A stretch of DNA of 64,000 nt from assembly GCA_029265255.1 (NCBI GenBank), contig JAJUJQ010000008.1:30722-94721 (forward strand). The letters are read 5' to 3'. Below, one piece after another: positions 1-9,302 of this stretch. This DNA is from Spirochaetota bacterium (GTDB taxonomy: Bacteria; Spirochaetota; Spirochaetia; Treponematales; Rectinemataceae). The notes under the pieces are model-generated. The model saw only the letters and a program-made list of their open reading frames with translations, was not told where the DNA came from and searched no databases. The first letter of the stretch is position 1. Every line of letters begins with the position of its first letter. A program made the translations under genes and the position numbers.

Positions 1-2057
1 TGGTATTCTGGCCAGACTTCCTGCGGCTTGATGCGATACTGGGCAAAAATGGTACGAATGGTCTTCATGCGGGCCAACTCGTTCTGCCATGAAGGATTCT
101 GCGCCACAGGTTCATCGGCAAAATCGAACAATCCCTGCTGGTGCTGGTCAAATTTTGTACGGCGCAACAGCATCGCTTTCATCTGGGCAAGCCGGGCGGA
201 TGGAGTTTCTTCTGGTACCGGCACGTAGATGCCAAGCTCATGCTTGATGGTTTCGGCTTTTTTCATGATCACTTTCAGTACAAAGCCGTCCACAGGGCTG
301 TCCGCACCATATATCATGGCGCAGCGCACGATACGCGATTTCTGACCAAAACGGTCGACGCGGCCTTCGCGCTGTTCATGACGGGTGGGATTCCATGCAA
401 GGTCGTAGTGCACGACTGCATTGAAGCCTTCTTGGAGGTTGATACCTTCGGAGAGGCAGTCTGTCGCCACAAGGATAGGCCGGGGGCTTGTCATGAGCGC
501 TTCGATCCTGACTTTGCGCTCTTCTGGGGTATAGATTCCAGTAACCGCATCAACGGTGCAATGTTTAAAACGTTCGCGAAGGTGTTCGGCAACATAGTCC
601 GCGGTTGCGATGTAGCGGCAGAATACCACTGGCTTAAAGCCATCGTGCAGAAGTTCTTCCAGCGTCTGTACCAAGGCATTCAGCTTGGGGTCTCCCGCGC
701 GGCCACGGAGGGATTGTGCCCTGGCAATGAGCCTGGCGAGTCTGGAATCCTGCTCGGTGACAGTAGCGGGCTCTTCGTCGCTAGCCTCTGCATCGTCCTG
801 GCTTGCGCTGTCGAAAGTTTCGTCCTGGAGCCGCATAAGCGTGAGCTCATCCAACTCCGCGTGGAGTGTTTTCTGCATAGTCACGACTGCGGCGGCGGGA
901 GAGGAAGAGACACAGCGCAGCATGGACAGCGTCGCATACCAGACGATGAGTTGTTTCTGTTCACTGCTGCCTGCTTCGAGCGCTTGTGCGCGCGCAATCC
1001 AGTACTGGAGGATATCATTGAAAAATGCTTCCCACTCGCCACTGAGGCGGTAGATGACGTCTTTCTTTTCACGTGTTGGAAATACCGAGTTATCCTGCCA
1101 TTCCTGGATGTCCTGCCGTCGCCTCTGGATCAAGTAGTGCGCCAGTTCCGCGCGCAGCGAGCGGTCAAGCGCACCTTCGTCATCGAGATGAAGGTTGGCA
1201 AACTCAGGTTTGAGCAGGGAAAGGAGATTGTGGAAGGCGCTTTCTTTGCCGGAGTGAGGAGTAGCGGTGAGCAGCAGCAAATGGCGGGATTGATTGTCTG
1301 CGAGTTGCCTGAGCAACTGATATCGCAGCTGTGTGCTTTTGCTGTTGTCGATGGTGCAGGTGTGGGCTTCATCCACAATGAGCATCTCGGGCGCGTTCGC
1401 CAGAAAGGCATCGCGGTGGCGATCGCTCTTGATATAATCCAGACTGATCACGAGCGCCTTGTGATAGACAAAAAGCGAGGCGGTGGGTGGAGTATCACGC
1501 TCCAGCCGTGCGACGGTGCCGCCTGTTAATGGCACTGCATCGAGGTGGAACTTTTCCCTGAGCTCCTGAACCCACTGTTCAACAAGGTGGGGAGGGCAGA
1601 GCACCGCAAAGCGATTGATCTCGCCTCGATCGAGCATTTCCCGGATGATGAGGCCCGCCTCTATGGTTTTTCCAATACCGACATCATCAGCAATAAGCAA
1701 GCGAATCACCGGCTGACGCAATGCCATGAGCAGGGGCACAAGCTGATAGGGCCTTGGCTCCACTGCAAGGTGCCCAAAGCAACGGAAGGGGCCTGCACCA
1801 GCGCGCAGCTTGAGCCTGAGTGCGTCGCGCAAGAGGAGCGCGGAGTGGTAGGAACCGGGCTGCCGTGGATCCGGAGGAAGAAATTGCGCCGGCTCAACGG
1901 GATTCAGTTCAAGCCGGGTATCAAGTATCTGGATATCCTCATCCGATCCACCCAGAGGCCGCAAGATCAGGACGGTGTCTTTTGAATCAGGTTGTACAAC
2001 CCATTCACGTCGGCGAGCGCAAACCAGGGTGCCGGGTGCAAAGCGAGAGCTGTTCAT
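1..2057 (-). CDS. SNF2-family helicase, DrmD-like (3' end outside window)
   Basis: About 685 residues are visible and the frame is still open at the left edge. Helicase motifs are clear: Walker A DDVGIGKT near residues 124-131, DEAH near 229-232, then a C-terminal helicase domain with LVATDCLSEGINLQ and the arginine-finger region EQREGRVDRFGQ. The N-terminus has a short domain reading REWVVQP and LRPLGG, which resembles DrmD, the SNF2-like helicase of class 1 DISARM anti-phage systems; RapA/HepA-type SNF2 proteins are the alternative. The start ATG at 2057 has an AGGAGG site eight bases upstream and overlaps the stop of the preceding helicase gene (ATGA), so the two are translationally coupled. 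DNA translocation is known for the family; a defence role is inferred from the partner. Confidence 0.8.
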   Translation of the reverse strand, partial: MNSSRFAPGTLVCARRREWVVQPDSKDTVLILRPLGGSDEDIQILDTRLELNPVEPAQFLPPDPRQPGSYHSALLLRDALRLKLRAGAGPFRCFGHLAVEPRPYQLVPLLMALRQPVIRLLIADDVGIGKTIEAGLIIREMLDRGEINRFAVLCPPHLVEQWVQELREKFHLDAVPLTGGTVARLERDTPPTASLFVYHKALVISLDYIKSDRHRDAFLANAPEMLIVDEAHTCTIDNSKSTQLRYQLLRQLADNQSRHLLLLTATPHSGKESAFHNLLSLLKPEFANLHLDDEGALDRSLRAELAHYLIQRRRQDIQEWQDNSVFPTREKKDVIYRLSGEWEAFFNDILQYWIARAQALEAGSSEQKQLIVWYATLSMLRCVSSSPAAAVVTMQKTLHAELDELTLMRLQDETFDSASQDDAEASDEEPATVTEQDSRLARLIARAQSLRGRAGDPKLNALVQTLEELLHDGFKPVVFCRYIATADYVAEHLRERFKHCTVDAVTGIYTPEERKVRIEALMTSPRPILVATDCLSEGINLQEGFNAVVHYDLAWNPTRHEQREGRVDRFGQKSRIVRCAMIYGADSPVDGFVLKVIMKKAETIKHELGIYVPVPEETPSARLAQMKAMLLRRTKFDQHQQGLFDFADEPVAQNPSWQNELARMKTIRTIFAQYRIKPQEVWPEY

Positions 2058-5000
2058 GCATTGCCTCCTGTGATGCGGGGCAGATCAGACTGTCTCAGTA
2101 TGTCAACCCAGTGTGCCACATTGTCGCCAAGTACGATTGCCCGGACACCTTTTTCCTGGAGATACCGCAGCGCTTCAGGACCGGGGTCGACACAAAACAC
2201 CGCGATGCGATCTGCTCGATACAGCGCGTTGCAGCGCCAGGAGCCATTACCAAAGGTGTACTCATAGGTATCGGGAGCTTTGCAGCCTGCGTCGCGCAGG
2301 GCAGCTTGAAGGCGGGCGGTGAGCGGTTCAGCCTGAGTGGTTGAGACAGTGCTCTGAGGTGGGTCATCATCCTCCGGCGCCATTGAGCCATCGAGAATAC
2401 TGCCGTTGGCGAGGGCGCAGAGCAGTGCGAGCGCTTCCGGGTTCCGCCGATCGATAAGCTCGTGCTCGGTCTGGTTATAATAGGAGAGCAGGCAGTGATA
2501 GCACGCAGCGACACAATACTCGTTGTCTGCATTGTGTTGTCTGTTACTGGCTTGCAGTGAGGCGGGGTCAACGATGCCCGCATGTGGATCGTCGGAAACC
2601 TCATAATGCATAATCAGGAGCGCCCTTCTCGCTACTCTCGCAATATCTCTCGGCGAATGAGCGAGGTGTGAGAGCACTCCAGCACCACCTTCCGCGGATT
2701 CATAGAACAAAATAGAGGTTCGATTTTCTGCGGAGGGAAGCGGCTCGGCTGCTAGCTCGGATTCCTCAATCTGGTATGTCTCCATGATGCCTCGTGCAAG
2801 TGCCGCGCCTACCGTTGCAAGCGCCTGTGGCGAGCTCGCATTCCTTAGCCTGAGAATGAGTATGTTTCTGGTGTCTTCCACAAATGGAACAATGCGCTGC
2901 GATGGTGCGTTTTTAGAAGGGATATCGGGTTCATCCTGTGCTTTGTCTTCATCTCCATTTTCGGATTGTCCCCACATTCCAGTAGCAGGGTTGATCAGGA
3001 AGCCATAGACAGAACGGTTCTTTCGGCGCTTCCAGCCTTTATTGATTCGCCAGAGCGTCGCCGATGGCGCATAGATGAGTTCGCCAATCGTTTCGCCGTT
3101 TGACTGAATCGTACGTTTTTCAACACGAGGCGTTCCGTCACTCGCACGATTGAACTGATATGTTGTCTGCAGATCATACCCCTGGCGCTGACGTTCTTCG
3201 TCGTTGATGGTGATGCGTTCCACCATGGTGGTCTCAACGGTTTCGATCCGATAGAGACTCTGAATTCTCGTGGTCGGCGTGAGCACTGCACCACAGTTTT
3301 CGCACGTTTCCTGTACTGGATCGGGCTGTCCGTCGGGGCTGAGATGGCCGTACCCGCACTCGCTGCAGATTTTCATATTGCGAGTAATAAGCTGTATTCC
3401 TGCTCCCAATTCCTGCTGAGTTCCTGCGGTAAGCTTGGCTTTGATGACACGGTACATTTTGCCATCGTGATAAATGAGGCTGCGAGGTCCGAATTCTGTG
3501 ATACCGAGGAAACGCTGCCGGCTCAGCATAATGCCGCTTTCTTCTGTGCCTCCCGTAAGTCTGCGGGCAGGAATCCATGCCATGAGCGGGAGGCGTGGGA
3601 AGTTGTAACCCGGCAGAAAGCCCTGGCTGGCAAGATACCGATAGATGTAGAAATCGGTATTGAGAGAGGCGCTTACAGAAAGCAGGACATCGAGCTGTCG
3701 CTTTGCATCATTGTAAAGCCTCTGGCCGTTATTGCGCTCTGTTTGAGTGCGTGTATGATCTCTGACAACAACATCGGCACGCTGAAGCTGATCGAGGGTG
3801 CTGCGGTAGAGATTACGCCAGCGGTCGAATGCCTGATTGAAAGCTGCATAGGAATTCTTGATGACATCCTCCATATACTTCATGTCGAGCACTGCATTAT
3901 AGGCACTGTCTGCCTGCCGGATGCTCTCATAAAACGCTAGGGCCGACTGGCGGGCCTGAGTGGTTGTCTGTTCATTCTTGCATGCGTCTGCGATGTACTG
4001 GTGGATTGGATATGAGTCATCGTCCAGATTCAATGATTCTTTGATGCTCGAATGGAGATTTACTTTTGCCGCAGCGAGCCATTCGGCATGCAGATGGCTT
4101 TCGATGAGTTCACGATTGCCGAGATCAAGTGTAGGGGTTTTCACGATACCATGTACCATTTCGCCCGCATGGGAAAAGTACCATTGATCATGGGGACTCT
4201 GGGATGCGCAATACGTAATCACTAGTGCAGGCTGGCCTGAGCGGCCTGCCCGGCCGCTACGCTGCGCATAGTTGGCCGGTGTAGGTGGTACATTTCGTAG
4301 ATACACAACACTGAGTGTTGATATATCGACTCCCAGTTCCATGGTAGGAGAGCAATACAGTACCGGTAATCGCTGGGGCTCCCTGGTGGGTTCGATGCTT
4401 TTCAAATACGCCTGATCCCGTTGAGCAAATCTGAATCGTGCTTCCAAAATCTGGCGGTCACTGTTCTCGATCTGCGCTGTATGTTCATGTGATTCAAATT
4501 CAAAGAAAGGATGGTCAGGCTTGGCGAGCATGGAAGCCACCGCTGGATACAAGGTCTGGAAAAAGCGGTTTTTCAGGGATTGCCGGCCATTTGTGCTGTC
4601 ATTTGGATCAGAACGGCGCCAGATAATGGCATCGCCATTCAGACACCATCCAACGATATAGTTCTCAAGCGGTTGGCGATGGACGAGGCCATAATTAGCT
4701 GCGCAGGTAAGGGCTGTCTCTATGACCTCTACAAGATCAACGCGGGTTACATTCCTTCCCTGAAATATGCCTTCCTTTATGATTCGCTTTACGAGGCTGG
4801 ACTGGCTGCTTGCAAGCATCGTTGGCACATTGAGATGTGCCAACTGGTTTCCGGTTGCGCCGGTGACAAGAAATTTGGTGGATTTCAGCTTTTCTTCGGG
4901 ATCGAAGGTCCAGCGCTCATTGAGATAGTTGTTTGCTTTGTCCTGCACTCGCTTCTGTTCTACTCTATCGAGATAGCGTGTTTTGATGCAGAGGTTCTTG

Positions 5001-7366
5001 CGCATCGTATTGAAAAGAAATGAGAAGAATGTTCGCCGACCCTCTATTGAAAGTGCTGCGAGCAGTTGCCCAGCACGGCTCTCATGCAGGGAATTGAACA
5101 ACTCCTGATCCTGTATCATTTCATCCAGGCCGGCAAACGTAACTTGCACGAGGCCAAGCTGATCAAGAGAAGGATTGCTGAATCGCCATTCCTTACCGAA
5201 ATCCAGGAAAATACGATAGCCGAGTATGAAATGTAGAATGTCTTTTGCTGCTGTGAGAGCCAGACCTTTGATTGATGGATTGAGAAGATATTCAGCCTTT
5301 GCTTCCGGCGTGTCAGCACTGAATCCGATTGCATCAAATACCTCTTTGGCAACAGAATCGGCCCGTAACAATCCTCTATTTCGTTCCAATGCGCCTATCA
5401 ATCCTGCACGCAGCATTACGATGAAAATAAAATCGTTGAAATGACCTGACTGGAGCGCTGCATCTTGGCGATTGTCTGTAAAACCAAGAAGTTTTCGCTG
5501 ATCATGCTCATTGTCAGGAATTTCTTCCTCATAGAGATGTTTGAGGATCAAATAGGTGAGTATCGTTGTTGCTGAAGATCGGCCTTCTCCCGAGAGGCTG
5601 GAGAGACGGTTTACATCCTTGCCATACGCTTCATGCTCAAATCCACAATGGGGGCAGAACCTGATTTTTCCTGGAATATACCAGCAGGCAAGGGTAGTAT
5701 TGGAAAGTTCCAGATTGTTTTCTTTTCCATAAGGATCGACTGTTTTTCTGATTGGTACATACTTCCGATAATTGTGTTTGATTGATATCCCATCTTCGTT
5801 CACGTTTACCCATGTATCAGGAAGGTCCTCTGGCGCGCCTGTGTACTGGCATCCTGCATGGATAGGTACAAGATATCCATACTCATCAGATAAGGATTCA
5901 GGAATGGGCTCTTCGATGTTGCGGGGTTCCCAATGGTCTCCTTCAAGGCGTACAGGCAGAAACTCCTGCCCACATTCTCGACAGAAATGCGCCGGATAGA
6001 GAAGTTTCTCATTAGAATCCGGCGCAAAACGCTGTGCAGAGAGGGTAATGAATCGTTTCCCCTGCGGCTCCAGGGTGACCAGAACCTTGCCAGGACCAGA
6101 AATGAATTGGTGCAGTTTGAACGCAAAAGGCTGCTGACCTGCCTCATCGCGGAACGCCTGCGCTGCGAGGAGGAACGCTTCGAGCTCACGACGGGCATCT
6201 TCTTCAGAAACCTTTGCATCCTCTGCAAGCCTACGTGCGGCTTCAGAGAGTGTCATGGGTTTTGCCCTGCTCATATCGCGAGTTTCTGAGGGCAATTCGA
6301 TACCCATGGTCAGTTCTACCCATATTGCTAATGGGTCATCTGCAAAATCCTTGCGGCTCTGCCATTCTCGTGTGCCGTTGAGAACGCGGTCTTTCAGCAG
6401 ATGTTGCACTGATGATTTTGATCGCAATGGATTGGTGATTCGTTCAAGAGTCTCTACGATGACGTTGGATGGCAGTACTTTCGTTCCAAACAGTTCAGAG
6501 GCAAAGCGTGCGACTGCCTCCTTGCGATCATTGCTGTCGCCATCTGAAGACATAGTCGCCGAAGTGCCGATGTATTGCAGATTCTTGGCTTCCAGTCTAT
6601 TCCTTAACCTGCGCATCAGCAGCGCAACATCGGATCCCTGGCGACCGCGATAGGTATGCAGTTCATCAAGTACCAGGAACTCGAGACCATGAGCATGCTC
6701 GAGCACTTTCCTGTCAACCTCTTCATAGCGTGTCATGATAAGCTCGAGCATCATATAATTTGTCAGAAGGATGTCGGGAGGATTGCGTGCGATATCTTCT
6801 CGCTCTGCCCGATCCTCCTGGCCGGTGTAGCGCTTCACCGTCACAGGCTGGGCGTCTGCGGGGTAATCGCAGAGGAATTTTCTAATTTCTTCCAATTGGC
6901 TGTTGGCCAGGGCGTTCATGGGATAGATGATGATCGCTCTGGTACGTGGCCTGGTATCGTGCTCTTTTTCATGAAGAATTTTATTGATGATGGGAATGAA
7001 AAAGCCAAGGCTCTTGCCAGATCCTGTGCCGGTAGTGATGATATAGGAATCTCCTGAAGCTGCGAACGCCAGAGCCTCCTGCTGATGTTGAAAAAATCTC
7101 AGATCGCGTGGATTATCGGGTTTGCCAGTTCTGAAAATACGCGCGCACTCCGGATGAAGCGTGCCTTCGCTAACAAGCTGCTGCACTGTCTGCGCTTTTC
7201 GATAGCTGGGATTGATCTGTACCAGCGGCTCCGGCCAATAAATGCCGTCTGCATACTCGCGATTGACATATTCTTTGATGTCGGGTGCGCTAACTTTTGT
7301 GAAACTTAAAGAAAAGGCCTTGAATTCACTGATGATTTTATTTCTGAATTCAAAAATGCTTCGCAT
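2054..7366 (-). CDS. Large DEAD-box helicase with C-terminal DUF1998/MZB domain (DruE- or DrmA/DrmB-like)
   Basis: A 1770-residue superfamily 2 helicase. Motifs in order: TTGTGSGKS (about 111-119), LDELH with TYRGRQGSDVA (about 232-246), IGTSATMSS, zinc-binding pairs CRECG and CPHCG, LLGFTDNRQDA, MELGVDIS and QRSGRAGRSG, a second zinc ribbon (CSECG...CENCG), and near the end YESAEGGAGVL plus CYHCLLSYYNQ, the cysteine-rich signature of DUF1998. Long helicases of this build are DruE of Druantia defence; DISARM encodes the same parts as separate DrmA (helicase) and DrmB (DUF1998). MrfA/YprA repair helicases share the build but are far shorter. The gene is followed by a SNF2 helicase with ATGA overlap. 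Enzymatic class is certain; pathway is inferred. Confidence 0.85.
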   Translation of the reverse strand: MRSIFEFRNKIISEFKAFSLSFTKVSAPDIKEYVNREYADGIYWPEPLVQINPSYRKAQTVQQLVSEGTLHPECARIFRTGKPDNPRDLRFFQHQQEALAFAASGDSYIITTGTGSGKSLGFFIPIINKILHEKEHDTRPRTRAIIIYPMNALANSQLEEIRKFLCDYPADAQPVTVKRYTGQEDRAEREDIARNPPDILLTNYMMLELIMTRYEEVDRKVLEHAHGLEFLVLDELHTYRGRQGSDVALLMRRLRNRLEAKNLQYIGTSATMSSDGDSNDRKEAVARFASELFGTKVLPSNVIVETLERITNPLRSKSSVQHLLKDRVLNGTREWQSRKDFADDPLAIWVELTMGIELPSETRDMSRAKPMTLSEAARRLAEDAKVSEEDARRELEAFLLAAQAFRDEAGQQPFAFKLHQFISGPGKVLVTLEPQGKRFITLSAQRFAPDSNEKLLYPAHFCRECGQEFLPVRLEGDHWEPRNIEEPIPESLSDEYGYLVPIHAGCQYTGAPEDLPDTWVNVNEDGISIKHNYRKYVPIRKTVDPYGKENNLELSNTTLACWYIPGKIRFCPHCGFEHEAYGKDVNRLSSLSGEGRSSATTILTYLILKHLYEEEIPDNEHDQRKLLGFTDNRQDAALQSGHFNDFIFIVMLRAGLIGALERNRGLLRADSVAKEVFDAIGFSADTPEAKAEYLLNPSIKGLALTAAKDILHFILGYRIFLDFGKEWRFSNPSLDQLGLVQVTFAGLDEMIQDQELFNSLHESRAGQLLAALSIEGRRTFFSFLFNTMRKNLCIKTRYLDRVEQKRVQDKANNYLNERWTFDPEEKLKSTKFLVTGATGNQLAHLNVPTMLASSQSSLVKRIIKEGIFQGRNVTRVDLVEVIETALTCAANYGLVHRQPLENYIVGWCLNGDAIIWRRSDPNDSTNGRQSLKNRFFQTLYPAVASMLAKPDHPFFEFESHEHTAQIENSDRQILEARFRFAQRDQAYLKSIEPTREPQRLPVLYCSPTMELGVDISTLSVVYLRNVPPTPANYAQRSGRAGRSGQPALVITYCASQSPHDQWYFSHAGEMVHGIVKTPTLDLGNRELIESHLHAEWLAAAKVNLHSSIKESLNLDDDSYPIHQYIADACKNEQTTTQARQSALAFYESIRQADSAYNAVLDMKYMEDVIKNSYAAFNQAFDRWRNLYRSTLDQLQRADVVVRDHTRTQTERNNGQRLYNDAKRQLDVLLSVSASLNTDFYIYRYLASQGFLPGYNFPRLPLMAWIPARRLTGGTEESGIMLSRQRFLGITEFGPRSLIYHDGKMYRVIKAKLTAGTQQELGAGIQLITRNMKICSECGYGHLSPDGQPDPVQETCENCGAVLTPTTRIQSLYRIETVETTMVERITINDEERQRQGYDLQTTYQFNRASDGTPRVEKRTIQSNGETIGELIYAPSATLWRINKGWKRRKNRSVYGFLINPATGMWGQSENGDEDKAQDEPDIPSKNAPSQRIVPFVEDTRNILILRLRNASSPQALATVGAALARGIMETYQIEESELAAEPLPSAENRTSILFYESAEGGAGVLSHLAHSPRDIARVARRALLIMHYEVSDDPHAGIVDPASLQASNRQHNADNEYCVAACYHCLLSYYNQTEHELIDRRNPEALALLCALANGSILDGSMAPEDDDPPQSTVSTTQAEPLTARLQAALRDAGCKAPDTYEYTFGNGSWRCNALYRADRIAVFCVDPGPEALRYLQEKGVRAIVLGDNVAHWVDILRQSDLPRITGGNA

Positions 7367-7450
7367 ACCTCGCTCCAGAATAGTACTGAGACAATCGTTC
7401 GATTTAGTAACAGCGTATCATGTTCTTAATTGATTTCAAAATGCTGCACA

Positions 7451-7470
7451 ATTATAGCACGTCGTCGTGC
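7451..7470 (-). promoter_or_regulatory. -10 element with adjoining palindrome upstream of helicase operon
   Basis: On the minus strand a consensus TATAAT lies at 7456-7451, about 85 bases before the helicase start. Directly upstream, where RNA polymerase would sit between -10 and -35, is GCACGACGACGTGC (7457-7470), an inverted repeat with five-base arms. No good -35 is visible, which would suit an activated or repressed promoter. Functional role is inferred. Confidence 0.4.
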
Positions 7471-7530
7471 GTGGAGGGAGATTATATTTACGGATATTTT
7501 GTTGTATTGACGCTCAAATCTAACGCGGCC

Positions 7531-7563
7531 GGAAAGTTTTATTCAATTAGATAAAAGCCTTCC
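7531..7563. other. Imperfect hairpin after the CrtI-like gene
   Basis: Arms GGAAAGTTTTAT and ATAAAAGCCTTCC pair with one mismatch and one bulge across an eight-base loop. It lies just downstream of the CrtI-like gene read on the minus strand. No T-run follows on that strand, so it is only a weak terminator candidate. Confidence 0.3.
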
Positions 7564-7603
7564 AGCGGCGTATCCTCATTCATGGATGCCATATGCCCCC
7601 CCC

Positions 7604-9193
7604 TCATCCCCCCTTGCCTGCCAGCTTTGCGGCGAGCCTGCCGGTCATGATGGCAGTGGGGCCGCCGGCGGGGCTGAATGCCCACTGGCCGGCTTTGAAA
7701 ACATGCGGGATTGAGGTCTGCACCGATTTATTCATCTGTAGCATCGAGGAGGGTACCGGCAGCGGCTGTTCGAACGACCAGCCCACGATCGCGCCTTCTG
7801 AGCTGCCGTCAATGCGAGCCAGCGTCAGCGGCGAGGCTGAGAACCTGAACAGGATCTTGTCTTGCAGCGAAGGCAGAAGGGTCCGGGAGAATACCTCGAT
7901 GATGGCATCCTCAAGATACTCTTTGAGTGCCTGATACCACCCGTCGGCAGCCGCTTTCTCGAACAGCTCGTAGTCCGCGAGCAGGCTGATGATGAGCCCA
8001 GTCTTCCCTGGCGGCGCCAGCGACGCATCGCGCATCGCCGGGATGGACACCTCGAAGGTATTCCGCTCACAGAACTCCCTGAGCCATGCATAGACCTGCT
8101 CTTTTGTCGTCGACTTCCAGGCATCCAGCATCGCCCGCAGATCGGCCTTTGCGGTCGATCCAAGGCCCTTGCGCGAGGGGGTATAGAACAGGTGTCCGGT
8201 TGGGATGGTGGAGAGCGCTTCCACCGGCTCATCCAGCCCAAGATAGAGCGTAAAGACCGACTCGGCCCCTTTGGCCGCGAGGACGCGTTCCTGTTCCTGC
8301 AGCACGGCAGTACGAGCACCCGGGGGCAGATCGCCCGCATCAATGATCGAATAGAGCCGCTTGAGATCGGCCGCCCAGATCAGATGCTCATACCCATACT
8401 GATTGCCCTGCGCGTCTTCCAGCACCTGTTGCCCGGGCAGCAGGCGCACCACCTCGGTGCCAGTGCGGATTGTGCCTCCGAAAGCCTCGATTTTCTCGGC
8501 AATGCGCCGGGTGAAGGCACCCATGCCGCCTTCGGGATATTGATAGTCGTTATAGAGGGCAAAATAGCTGAGGGTGAAGAATGCCGGCGTGCCGCGGAAG
8601 AAGTGCTGGCTGAACACGTCGATCAGCGCCTGGTTCGTCATGAAACCCCGGAAGAATTGCTCCATGGGAATACTGAGCTTCTTGATTCTGAAGATCGTGT
8701 GCACGAATTGTCCCAGCCACTTCAGCATGCCCGGCAGCATGGCGAGGTTTCGAGGAGCCTTGGAGAAGAGCGGATTGTCGACACCATAGAGCACCTTGAG
8801 ATCCTTGATGACCCCGCCGATCTCATGGAACAGCGCATCGATTTCCGCCACGCTTTCTGGGTACAGATCCTTGAGCACACGCGCATACTCATCAAGGCTC
8901 TCTTCACCCCTGACCCGGAAGAGCCTGTCCTCGATACCGAGCGATACCGGATTGGGCAGAAAGCGCTGGTCGATTCCCAGCTCTTCCATCATGGGGCCCA
9001 CAAGGCCGGAATTGACCAGCGCACGGGCACCGCCTTCGAAATGAAAGCCCTCACGCGTGAACGAGGTCATGAGCCCGCCGCAGTGCGTATTCTTCTCCAG
9101 AAGCAGTGTTTTGGTACCTGCCTTGGCGAGATAGACTGCCGCAGTCAGCCCCGCGATGCCGCCGCCCACCACGATACACTCGCTTCGTGTCAT
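7604..9193 (-). CDS. FAD-dependent oxidoreductase, phytoene desaturase (CrtI)-like
   Basis: A 529-residue flavoprotein. The N-terminus carries the dinucleotide-binding motif VVGGGIAGLTAAVYLAKAG followed by LLEKN, and the C-terminus the typical second FAD contact HVFKAGQWAFSPAGG. Length and overall layout fit the CrtI/amine-oxidase superfamily (carotenoid desaturases, retinol-saturase-like enzymes, all-trans-retinol isomerases). No other carotenoid gene is nearby, so a pigment role is not supported. Start ATG at 9193 has AAAGGAG eight bases upstream. Probably a single-gene transcript with its own promoter. Confidence 0.8.
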   Translation of the reverse strand: MTRSECIVVGGGIAGLTAAVYLAKAGTKTLLLEKNTHCGGLMTSFTREGFHFEGGARALVNSGLVGPMMEELGIDQRFLPNPVSLGIEDRLFRVRGEESLDEYARVLKDLYPESVAEIDALFHEIGGVIKDLKVLYGVDNPLFSKAPRNLAMLPGMLKWLGQFVHTIFRIKKLSIPMEQFFRGFMTNQALIDVFSQHFFRGTPAFFTLSYFALYNDYQYPEGGMGAFTRRIAEKIEAFGGTIRTGTEVVRLLPGQQVLEDAQGNQYGYEHLIWAADLKRLYSIIDAGDLPPGARTAVLQEQERVLAAKGAESVFTLYLGLDEPVEALSTIPTGHLFYTPSRKGLGSTAKADLRAMLDAWKSTTKEQVYAWLREFCERNTFEVSIPAMRDASLAPPGKTGLIISLLADYELFEKAAADGWYQALKEYLEDAIIEVFSRTLLPSLQDKILFRFSASPLTLARIDGSSEGAIVGWSFEQPLPVPSSMLQMNKSVQTSIPHVFKAGQWAFSPAGGPTAIMTGRLAAKLAGKGG

Positions 9194-9225
9194 GCGCTGG
9201 CTCCTTTCACTTTGTGTCTATACCC

Positions 9226-9255
9226 TTCATAATGGCTGCCAAGGCCTTCTGTCAA
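9226..9255 (-). promoter_or_regulatory. Sigma70-type promoter for the CrtI-like gene
   Basis: Minus strand: TTGACA at 9255-9250, 18-base spacer, TATGAA at 9231-9226. The predicted start lies about 25 bases before the ATG. Confidence 0.5.
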
Positions 9256-9302
9256 CCTCGCATCCTTCTATATTAAAAATACTATAAATCGTCCTTATGG
9301 GG

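Noticed and set aside
141..1529. 462-codon open frame on the plus strand
   Set aside because: It is antisense to the SNF2 helicase, whose minus-strand translation shows all helicase motifs; the plus-strand product has no recognisable domain.
7862..9232. 456-codon open frame on the plus strand
   Set aside because: Antisense shadow of the CrtI-like oxidoreductase, whose FAD motifs are on the minus strand.
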